Source: CAYWTX01 sp964461295 (GTDB taxonomy: Bacteria; Planctomycetota; Phycisphaerae; SM23-33). Taken from it: DNA of 13,720 nucleotides. The notes under the pieces are model-generated. The model had not been told where the DNA came from, ran no database searches, and saw only the letters and a program-made list of their open reading frames with translations. Of the stretch, positions 1 through 6,064 are shown piece after piece. The stretch is from NCBI GenBank assembly GCA_964461295.1, contig CAYWTX010000499.1:1-13720 (forward strand), given 5' to 3'. Within the stretch, counting starts at the first letter, position 1. Each line of letters opens with the position of its first letter. A program made the translations under genes and the position numbers.

Positions 1-1649
1 CCAACAAGGCCGGCGATCCGCTGGAACTGGACGCCAAGGCCCATCGGGCCAAACCGCTCGCCGAGCGTAAGGCCCGCCTCTCGGCCAATCCCAGGGATCT
101 CGCCCTGGCGAAAACAGTCCGCCAGCTCGACTCCGACCTGCGCAAGCAGTTCTGGGGTCAGGTGATGTTCGCCCGCCGCGGCAACTGGCTGCTGCTGGCG
201 GCCATCGCCGTGTTCGCCATCGGCACGCGGTCGGCCATCGCGTGCGTGAAGCGGCTGCGCCGGCCCATTCAGCAGCGCCCCGACGCCGAGAACGAGATGC
301 GCCTGGTGAAGCTGGGCTGGTGGGCCGTGGCGAGCCTGACCTTGCTGCTGGGCATCGCAGCCGCGACGCCGTCGGTGCATGCGATCCTCACGGCCCAGCC
401 GCCGCCCCCGCCGCCGCGGTTCCCCACCGCCGAGCAGTACGCGGCCAATTCGTTCCAGTTCCGCGGCCCGGGCGCCCAGGGGCGCTCCGCCTACGCCAAC
501 GTGCCCGTCGAGTGGGACGGCAACAGCGGCCAGGGCGTCCTGTGGAAAACGCCCATCCCGCTGCCGGGAAACAACTCAGCCGTGGTGTGGGGCGACCGCG
601 TGTTCGCCACGGGCGCCGGCGAAGCCAGGCGCGAGGTGTACTGCTTCGACGCCGGCAGCGGCAAGATGCTTTGGGCATCGCCGGCCGAAAACATCCAGGG
701 CTCGCCCGCCAAGGTCAAGGTGTTCAAGGACACGGGGTTCGCGGCCTCGACGGCGGCCTGCGACGACCGGTTCGTCTTCGCGGTGTTCGCCAACGGCGAC
801 CTCGCCTGCTTCGACCGTGAAGGGAAGATGGTCTGGGGCAAGAACCTCGGCGCGCCCAAGAATCAGTACAGCCACGCCGCCTCGCTGGCGATGTGGAGGA
901 ACCTGGTGATCGTCCAGTACGACCAGGGCCAGGCTGAGGAAATGCTCTCGAAGATCCACGCGTTCGACGCCGCCACCGGCCGGGCGGTGTGGCAGAAACG
1001 GCGGGCGGCCAATGCGTCGTGGTCAACGCCCGCCGTCATCAACGACGGCAAGCGCGAGCAGGCGCTCACCTCGGCCACGCCGTGGGTGATCGCCTACGAC
1101 CCCGCCACCGGCGGCGAACTGTGGAAAGCCAACTGCCTCACCGGCGACGTGGCCTCCACCGTCGCCTTCGCCGACGGCGTCGCCTACGCCGTCAACACGG
1201 GCGCCAAGCTCTCCGCCATCCGCACCGACGGCAGCGGCGACGTGACGGCCAGCCACGTGCTGTGGCAGGGCGAGGACGGCCTGAGCGACACGACCAGCCC
1301 GGTGACCGACGGCAAGCTGTTGTGGACCGAGGCGAAGCGCACGCTGACGTGCTTGGACGCCAGGAACGGCAAGCCGGTCTACGAGCAGAAGCTGAAAGGC
1401 AACTTCCAGGCGTCGCCCGCCCTGGCGGGCGGACGGCTTTACATCACCAGCACCAAGGGCGAGACGTTCGTCATCGACGCGGGGCGCGAGTACAAGCTGC
1501 TCGGCGCCAACCCGCTGGGCGAGGCATGCAGCGCCAGCCCCGCGTTCCAGGACGGGCGAATCTACCTCCGCGGCGCCAAGAACCTGTTCTGTATCGGCCA
1601 TGCAAGGCCACGCTCCGTCGTGGCCGGCGGCACAGGCGACAACCCGTGA
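1..1649 (+). CDS. Membrane-anchored PQQ-like beta-propeller protein (5' truncated)
   Basis: The frame is open to the left window edge, so the true start lies outside; GTG 162 is only an internal candidate. 548 residues are visible. A charged N-terminal stretch is followed by two hydrophobic segments (about nt 183-242 and 318-389). They are separated by a basic loop rich in Arg/Lys, which the positive-inside rule would place in the cytoplasm, putting the rest outside. A proline-rich linker (six consecutive Pro) then leads to a propeller domain. The domain has repeated blade signatures of the type FDAxxGxxxW: CFDAGSGKMLW, CFDREGKMVW, AFDAATGRAVW, AYDPATGGELW and CLDARNGKPVY. These are typical of PQQ/BamB-like repeats; binding of a real quinone cofactor cannot be judged. 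The stop overlaps the start of the next gene, implying co-translation with a NADH-type flavoprotein. The function is unknown; an electron-transfer or scaffold role is inference only. Confidence 0.8.
   Translation, partial: NKAGDPLELDAKAHRAKPLAERKARLSANPRDLALAKTVRQLDSDLRKQFWGQVMFARRGNWLLLAAIAVFAIGTRSAIACVKRLRRPIQQRPDAENEMRLVKLGWWAVASLTLLLGIAAATPSVHAILTAQPPPPPPRFPTAEQYAANSFQFRGPGAQGRSAYANVPVEWDGNSGQGVLWKTPIPLPGNNSAVVWGDRVFATGAGEARREVYCFDAGSGKMLWASPAENIQGSPAKVKVFKDTGFAASTAACDDRFVFAVFANGDLACFDREGKMVWGKNLGAPKNQYSHAASLAMWRNLVIVQYDQGQAEEMLSKIHAFDAATGRAVWQKRRAANASWSTPAVINDGKREQALTSATPWVIAYDPATGGELWKANCLTGDVASTVAFADGVAYAVNTGAKLSAIRTDGSGDVTASHVLWQGEDGLSDTTSPVTDGKLLWTEAKRTLTCLDARNGKPVYEQKLKGNFQASPALAGGRLYITSTKGETFVIDAGREYKLLGANPLGEACSASPAFQDGRIYLRGAKNLFCIGHARPRSVVAGGTGDNP
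1646..1649 (+). promoter_or_regulatory. GTGA start/stop overlap (translational coupling)
   Basis: The GTG start of the NuoE-NuoF fusion shares bases with the TGA stop of the propeller gene. No strong Shine-Dalgarno sequence lies just upstream, only a weak purine run. Initiation by terminating ribosomes is therefore likely. This overlap is also the main reason for choosing this start: the NuoE fold begins within about ten residues of it, and codons further upstream in this frame are antisense-like filler. Confidence 0.7.
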
Positions 1650-3994
1650 GCCAGATCGACACGACATTCGTGGACCGCGCCATCGAACGCCTCGGCAAGG
1701 GGCGAGAGAAGCTCATCGCCATCCTCCAGGCGGTCCAGGGCAACTACAACTGGCTGCCCCCTCAGGCCCTCCAGCGCGTCTGTGAGATTTCCGAGATCAC
1801 CCCGGCCGACATCGCGGGCGTCTCGACGTTCTACGACCAGTTCCGCCACAAGCCCGCCGGCGAGCACATCATCCACGTGTGCGTGGGCACGGCCTGCCAC
1901 GTGAAGGGCGCCCAACTGGTGCTCGATGCGCTGAACCGGCACCTGAAGATGGAGAAGGGCGCCGACACCGACCCGCGGCGGATGTTCACCGTGCAGCCCG
2001 TGCAGTGCATGGGCTGCTGCACGCTCGCCCCCGTCGCCCGCATCGACGAGATCACCTACGGGCACCTCGCGCCCGACACCGTCGGCAACATGGTGACCGA
2101 CTTCGAACGCCGCCTGGCCGCGGGCGACAAGCGGAAAAAGTCGCTCGCCCCCGCGGCCGCGGGCGAAGGCTGGGCCGAGGTCCGCATCGGCATGGGCTCC
2201 TGCTGCCAGGCCGGCGGCAGCGCCAAGGTGCAGCAGGCCATCCAGGACGCCCTGGACGAGACGGGCGCCGCCGCCACGGTGAAGCGCGTCGGCTGCGTGG
2301 GCATGTGCCACCGCACGCCGCTGGTGGAAGTGGTGAAGCCCAACCAGCCGCCGGTGCTGTACGCCAAGGTCGAGCCCGAGGACGCCCGCAAGATCGTGCT
2401 GAAGCACTTCCAGCCGGGGAGCCTCTGGCGGCGCATGGGAGCGAAGGTCTCGCGCACGCTGGACGGCCTGCTCACCGACGAGACGTGGGAACCCATCGAG
2501 CGCTACACGCTGGAGCCGCGCGACCCGCAGGTGTCGGCCTTCCTGAGCCCGCAGATCCACATCGCCTCGGAGTGCTGCGGCGTGATGGACCCGACGGACA
2601 TGGACGAATACGTCGAGCGCGGCGGATTCGTGGCGCTGAGGAAGGCCCTCCAGATGCAGCCCGAGCAGATCATCGACGAGATGATCCGCAGCGGCGTTCG
2701 CGGACGCGGCGGCGCGGGCTTTCCCACGGGGCAGAAGTGGAAGATCGTCCGGGCCGTGCCCGGCGACCTCAAGTACATCGTCTGCAACGGCGACGAGGGC
2801 GACCCCGGCGCCTTCATGGACCGCATGCTCTTCGAGAGCTACCCCTTCCGCATCGTCGAGGGCATGATCATCGCCGCCCACGCCGTCGGCGCCAAGGAAG
2901 GCTACTTCTACATCCGGGCCGAGTACCCGCTCGCCGTGGTGCGCATCCGCGAGGCCCTGGCCCGCCTGGAGGCCGAGGGAATGCTCGGCGACGACATCCT
3001 CGGCAGCGGCGTTTCGCTGCGCCTGCGGATCATGGAAGGCGCCGGGGCGTTCGTCTGCGGCGAGGAGACCGCCCTGCTGGCGTCCATCGAGGGCCGCCGC
3101 GGCATGCCCCGCATCCGCCCGCCCTACCCCGCCGAGAGCGACCTGTGGGGCAGACCGACGCTGGTGAACAACGCCGAGACGTTCTCGCTGGTTCCCTGGG
3201 TGATCCGCAGCGGGGCTTCGGCGTTCGCCGCCAACGGCACCGAGCGATCCAAGGGCACCAAGGTGTTCGCCCTGGCGGGCAAGATCCGCCGCGGCGGGCT
3301 CATCGAAGTGCCCATGGGCATGACCCTGCGCCAGGTCGTCGAGGAAGTCGGCGGCGGCATCGCCGGCGGAAAGAAGTTCAAGGCCGTCCAGGTCGGCGGA
3401 CCCTCCGGCGGCTGCGTGCCGGCCTCGATGTCCGACACGGCCGTCGATTACGAGGCCCTCACCGGCGTGGGCGCGATGATGGGCTCCGGCGGGCTGGTCG
3501 TCCTCGACGAGGACGACTGCATGGTGGACATCGCCCGCTACTTCCTGAGCTTCACGCAGGACCAGTCCTGCGGGCGGTGCACGTTCTGCCGCGTCGGCAC
3601 GTACCACCTCCTGAACATCCTCAACCGCCTGTGCGAGGGCCAGGGCCGCAAGGGCGACATCGAGCAACTCCAGGAACTGTCTCTGACGGTGAAAAAGGGC
3701 AGCCTGTGCGGACTGGGCAAGACCGCCCCCAACCCGGTGCTCTCGACGATCAAGTATTTCCGCGAGGAATACGAGGCGCACATCGAGAAGCGCTGCCCCA
3801 CCGGGCGCTGCAAGGCGCTGATCACGTTCTCGGTGACGGACGACTGCATCGGATGCACGTTGTGCGCGCAGGAGTGCCCGGTGGACGCGATCGCCTTCAC
3901 CCCGCACGAGAAGCATGAGATCGACGCGGCCAAGTGCGTCCGCTGCGGCACGTGCAGGACGGTCTGCCCGGTCAACGCGATCAAAGTCACTTAA
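1646..3994 (+). CDS. NuoE-NuoF (HydC-HydB type) fusion flavoprotein with C-terminal 2x[4Fe-4S] ferredoxin
   Basis: 782 residues in modular order. (1) A NuoE/HydC-like helical plus thioredoxin-like 2Fe-2S domain, residues 1-155, with ligands C79, C84, C121, C125. (2) A second thioredoxin-like 2Fe-2S domain, about 175-275, with C186/C187, C217, C221. (3) A NuoF/51-kDa domain with the FMN-binding GRGGAGFPTG at 353-362, NGDEGDPG at 381-388, the CGEETALL segment, and the 4Fe-4S site C642, C645, C648, C688. (4) H712, C717 and C722, at the place of the zinc hinge I recall from HydB. (5) A ferredoxin with two CxxCxxCxxxC sets, C734-C744 and C764-C774. In the family this subunit oxidises or reduces NAD(H) at FMN and passes electrons along Fe-S clusters. 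The ferredoxin tail resembles HydB of bifurcating hydrogenases (Bfu-type) more than complex I NuoF. NuoE and NuoF are usually separate genes. Soluble, probably partnered with the protein at 4487-6043. Confidence 0.92.
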   Translation: MSQIDTTFVDRAIERLGKGREKLIAILQAVQGNYNWLPPQALQRVCEISEITPADIAGVSTFYDQFRHKPAGEHIIHVCVGTACHVKGAQLVLDALNRHLKMEKGADTDPRRMFTVQPVQCMGCCTLAPVARIDEITYGHLAPDTVGNMVTDFERRLAAGDKRKKSLAPAAAGEGWAEVRIGMGSCCQAGGSAKVQQAIQDALDETGAAATVKRVGCVGMCHRTPLVEVVKPNQPPVLYAKVEPEDARKIVLKHFQPGSLWRRMGAKVSRTLDGLLTDETWEPIERYTLEPRDPQVSAFLSPQIHIASECCGVMDPTDMDEYVERGGFVALRKALQMQPEQIIDEMIRSGVRGRGGAGFPTGQKWKIVRAVPGDLKYIVCNGDEGDPGAFMDRMLFESYPFRIVEGMIIAAHAVGAKEGYFYIRAEYPLAVVRIREALARLEAEGMLGDDILGSGVSLRLRIMEGAGAFVCGEETALLASIEGRRGMPRIRPPYPAESDLWGRPTLVNNAETFSLVPWVIRSGASAFAANGTERSKGTKVFALAGKIRRGGLIEVPMGMTLRQVVEEVGGGIAGGKKFKAVQVGGPSGGCVPASMSDTAVDYEALTGVGAMMGSGGLVVLDEDDCMVDIARYFLSFTQDQSCGRCTFCRVGTYHLLNILNRLCEGQGRKGDIEQLQELSLTVKKGSLCGLGKTAPNPVLSTIKYFREEYEAHIEKRCPTGRCKALITFSVTDDCIGCTLCAQECPVDAIAFTPHEKHEIDAAKCVRCGTCRTVCPVNAIKVT

Positions 3995-4020
3995 TCGCAG
4001 AGGACGCAGAGGACGCAGAG
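3993..4020 (+). repeat. Left inverted repeat arm of the cassette
   Basis: The arm begins AATCGCAGAGGACGCAGAG and continues with GACGCAGAG. It holds three copies of CGCAGAG spaced every 9 bp (3996, 4005, 4014). The first 19 bases match the reverse complement of 4461-4479 exactly; across 28 bases there are two mismatches. Its first two bases are also the last two bases of the TAA stop of the upstream flavoprotein gene. Confidence 0.92.
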
Positions 4021-4024
4021 ACAA

Positions 4025-4030
4025 GAGGAG
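4025..4030 (+). promoter_or_regulatory. Ribosome binding site of the GxxExxY gene
   Basis: GAGGAG lies 3 bases before GTG 4034 and 12 bases before the next GTG at 4043. The first spacing is short and the second long, so the start is not settled. The site lies just inside the left repeat arm, so the cassette carries its own initiation signal. Confidence 0.55.
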
Positions 4031-4033
4031 AAA

Positions 4034-4447
4034 GTGGGAAGCGTGAATGGATCTGAAGAAGCACGACGACTGAACCACTTGACCCGCGAGATCATCGGGG
4101 CGGGAATCGACGTGCATAGAGAGATCGGGCCTGGGCTGCTGGAATCAGCATACGAAGCGTGCATGACATACGAACTGACGCAGCGCCGCCTGGCTTTCGA
4201 ACGGCAGAAACCCCTGCCGGTGGTGTACCGAACTGTGAAACTGGATTGCGGCTACAAGCTCGACTTCGTGGTTGAGGACGCCGTGGTTCTGGAGTTGAAG
4301 GCGGTTCAATCCTTGGAGAACGTGCACAAGATGCAGTTGTTGACGTACCTGCGGCTGTCGGGAAAGTCAGTCGGGCTGCTGATGAATTTCAACGTGGAGC
4401 AGTTGCGCAACGGGATTGTCAGAATCGCCAACCGATTCCCGAATTGA
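4034..4447 (+). CDS. GxxExxY family protein (PD-(D/E)XK nuclease-like)
   Basis: 137 residues from GTG 4034 (134 if GTG 4043 is used), close to the usual size of this family of about 125. The name-giving motif is G34-L-L-E37-S-A-Y40, preceded by the typical helix GAGIDVHREIGPG. A PD-(D/E)XK-like core follows: D77 in YKLDF, then E87-L-K89 in VLELKAV. The C-terminal part LLTYLRLSG...VGLLMNFN is also characteristic. Such a core suggests a nucleic-acid cleaving or binding fold, but the family has no experimentally established function that I know of. All core residues are intact, so the gene looks functional rather than decayed. It is the only gene of the inverted-repeat cassette and unrelated to the surrounding redox genes; it probably rides on their transcript. 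Base composition is lower in GC than its neighbours, consistent with transfer. Confidence 0.92.
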   Translation: MGSVNGSEEARRLNHLTREIIGAGIDVHREIGPGLLESAYEACMTYELTQRRLAFERQKPLPVVYRTVKLDCGYKLDFVVEDAVVLELKAVQSLENVHKMQLLTYLRLSGKSVGLLMNFNVEQLRNGIVRIANRFPN

Positions 4448-4451
4448 CATC

Positions 4452-4479
4452 CTCTGCGAACTCTGCGTCCTCTGCGATT
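4452..4479 (-). repeat. Right inverted repeat arm of the cassette
   Basis: On the plus strand it reads CTCTGCG three times at 9-bp spacing (4452, 4461, 4470), then ATT. It is the reverse complement of the left arm with 26 of 28 bases identical. It begins 4 bp after the GxxExxY stop and ends 7 bp before the ATG of the next gene, so it makes up most of that gene's leader. Confidence 0.92.
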
Positions 4480-4486
4480 GATACAA

Positions 4487-6043
4487 ATGCCAAAGATAAC
4501 CATCGACAACAAGCAGGTGGAAGTCGCCCCCGGCACCTCGGTGCTCGAGGCGATTCGTTCGCTCGGCATCGACGTGCCCGCACTGTGCTACCTCGAAGGC
4601 TGCGCGCCCAACACGTCCTGCATGGCGTGCGTCGTGAAGATCGACGGCCGGCCGAACTTCGTCGCCTCTTGCGCCACGGCCGCGCGCGACGGCATGACCA
4701 TCGAGAGCGAGACCGACGAAGTCCGCGCGGTGCGCCGCACCGCCCTGGAACTGCTGCTGAGCGACCACCTGGGCGATTGCATGGCCCCCTGCCACTGCGT
4801 CTGCCCGGCCAACATGAACATCCCGCTCATGATCCGGCAGATCGCCTCCGGGCAACTCGCCGACGCCATCGTCACCGTCAAGGCCGACATCGCCCTGCCC
4901 GCCGTCCTGGGGCGCATCTGCCCCGCCCCATGCGAGAAGGGCTGCCGCCGCGCCCAGCACGACGAGGCCCTGTCCATCTGCCTGCTTAAGCGCTACGTCG
5001 CCGACGTGGACCTCGCCGCGCCGCGGCCCTATCGGCCGCAGTGCGCCGCCGCCAGCGGCAAGCGCGTGGCCGTGGCGGGCGGCGGACCGACCGGCCTGGC
5101 CGCCGCCTACTACCTCCGCCGCGCCGGGCACGCCGTCGTCGTCTTCGACGACCGCGCAGCGGCTGGCGGCATGCTCCGCTACGGCGTCGAGAGGGCCCGC
5201 CTCGGCGATGACGTGCTCAGCGCCGAGATCGCGACCATCGCGGCTGTTGGGGTCGAGATTCGCGTCGGCGTCCGCGTCGGGCGCGACGTGAGCATGGACG
5301 ACCTGCTGGGCGGCTACGACGCGGTGTTCGCCGCGCCGGGCGCCACGACCGAGGAGCAGGCCGCCCTGCTCAAGCTGCCCTGGGCGGGCAAGGCCGGCGT
5401 GAAGTACGACCGCCGCACCTACCAGACCGGCACGGCCAAGCTGTTCGCGGCCTGCTCGCCGCGCCAGCAGAAGATGGCCGTGCGGGCGGTGGCCGACGGC
5501 AAAGCCGCGGCCGCGGCGATCGACCAGTTTGTCCGCGCCCGGCCTGTTACCGGCGAACACCAGCCCTTCACCTGCCACGTCGGGCGGGCGAAGGAAGGCG
5601 AGATGGCCTTGTTCCTGGCCGAAGCCGACGCGCGGGCCCGGCTGTCGCCGGCGACGCCCGCGGCGGGGTTCGCCCAGGCGGAGACCGTCGCCGAGTGTTC
5701 CCGCTGCCTGCACTGCGATTGCCGCCGGGGGCACGACTGCAAGCTCCGCAAGTACGCCGAGGCGTACGACGCCGACCCGGCCAAGTACAAGGCCGACCGC
5801 CGGCTGTTCGAGCAGGACCGCTCGCACGCCGAGGTGATCTACGAGCCGGGCAAGTGCATCGATTGCGGCCTGTGCGTGCAGATCACCGCGCGGGCGTCCG
5901 AGCGGCTCGGGCTGGCGTTCGTCAACCGCGGGTTCAAGGTCCGCCCGCGAGTGCCGTTCGTGGGGAAGGTCGAGGCCGGGCTGGAGAAGGTCGCCGCCGA
6001 GGTGGTGGCCTCCTGCCCGACAGGCGCGATGGCGTTCAAGTAA
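4487..6043 (+). CDS. 2Fe-2S / GltD-like flavoprotein / 4Fe-4S electron-transfer protein lacking the NAD(P)H domain
   Basis: 518 residues. Residues 1-80 are a NuoG/HydA-type 2Fe-2S domain with exact C34-x10-C45-x2-C48-x13-C62 spacing. Residues 95-185 match the Fe-S N-terminus of GltD/NfnB-type proteins (C98, C102, C104, C106, then C145, C149, C153). An FAD Rossmann fingerprint GGGPTG is at 198-203. In GltD/NfnB a second, NAD(P)H-binding Rossmann domain separates the 'DAVF' strand from the final 'FAxGD' strand by about 185 residues; here F281 and F320 are only 39 apart, so that domain is missing. The usual GD is replaced by A322-C323. The C-terminus has C404, C407, C410, C412 and a 4Fe-4S set C457, C460, C463, C510. 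It probably receives electrons from the NuoE-NuoF fusion. ATG 4487 was chosen over TTG 4478 because the 2Fe-2S fold starts there; neither has a clear Shine-Dalgarno sequence. Confidence 0.88.
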   Translation: MPKITIDNKQVEVAPGTSVLEAIRSLGIDVPALCYLEGCAPNTSCMACVVKIDGRPNFVASCATAARDGMTIESETDEVRAVRRTALELLLSDHLGDCMAPCHCVCPANMNIPLMIRQIASGQLADAIVTVKADIALPAVLGRICPAPCEKGCRRAQHDEALSICLLKRYVADVDLAAPRPYRPQCAAASGKRVAVAGGGPTGLAAAYYLRRAGHAVVVFDDRAAAGGMLRYGVERARLGDDVLSAEIATIAAVGVEIRVGVRVGRDVSMDDLLGGYDAVFAAPGATTEEQAALLKLPWAGKAGVKYDRRTYQTGTAKLFAACSPRQQKMAVRAVADGKAAAAAIDQFVRARPVTGEHQPFTCHVGRAKEGEMALFLAEADARARLSPATPAAGFAQAETVAECSRCLHCDCRRGHDCKLRKYAEAYDADPAKYKADRRLFEQDRSHAEVIYEPGKCIDCGLCVQITARASERLGLAFVNRGFKVRPRVPFVGKVEAGLEKVAAEVVASCPTGAMAFK

Positions 6044-6061
6044 CCCGACCGCTGGGCCGGG
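6044..6061. terminator. Possible bidirectional hairpin between convergent genes
   Basis: CCCGACC (6044-6050) can pair with GGCCGGG (6055-6061) around a GCTG loop: six G-C pairs with one A-C mismatch. It fills 18 of the 21 bases between two convergent stop codons. There is no T-tract on either side, so it is not a classical intrinsic terminator. Confidence 0.35.
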
Positions 6062-6064
6062 CTC

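Larger units (their letters stand above)
3993..4479 (+). mobile_element. Inverted-repeat-bounded GxxExxY cassette (putative small mobile or domesticated element)
   Basis: A 487-bp unit has matching inverted ends (3993-4020 and 4452-4479) and carries a single gene with its own ribosome binding site. Sampled lines are about 52-58% GC against about 67% in adjacent redox genes. It interrupts what otherwise looks like a continuous redox operon. No transposase, serine/tyrosine recombinase motif or clear target-site duplication is visible: the flanks read CACTT on the left and GATAC on the right. If it moves, it may depend on outside functions or on the encoded nuclease-like protein. I recall similar CGCAGAG-type repeats beside GxxExxY genes in other genomes, but this is memory and unverified. 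Confidence 0.6.

Noticed and set aside
989..1645. N-terminal extension of the flavoprotein fusion back to ATG 989
   Set aside because: The added residues are an Arg-rich out-of-frame reading of the propeller gene; NuoE homology begins right after GTG 1646.
1562..4117. Long minus-strand open frame (851 codons) opposite the NuoE-NuoF fusion
   Set aside because: The plus-strand product has clear Fe-S and FMN motifs. The antisense frame has none, and is long only because GC-rich codon bias keeps the opposite frame free of stops.
3993..4479. CRISPR array or classical insertion sequence
   Set aside because: The 9-bp repeat period is far too short for CRISPR. No transposase gene and no clear target-site duplication are visible.
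4367..5827. Minus-strand open frame of 486 codons over the GltD-like gene
   Set aside because: It is a GC-driven shadow of a gene with exact Fe-S cysteine spacing.
4487..6043. [FeFe]-hydrogenase catalytic subunit (HydA)
   Set aside because: The N-terminal 2Fe-2S domain is HydA-like, but none of the H-cluster motifs (TSCCP, MPCxxK, MACxxGCxxGGG) occurs; the rest is GltD-like.
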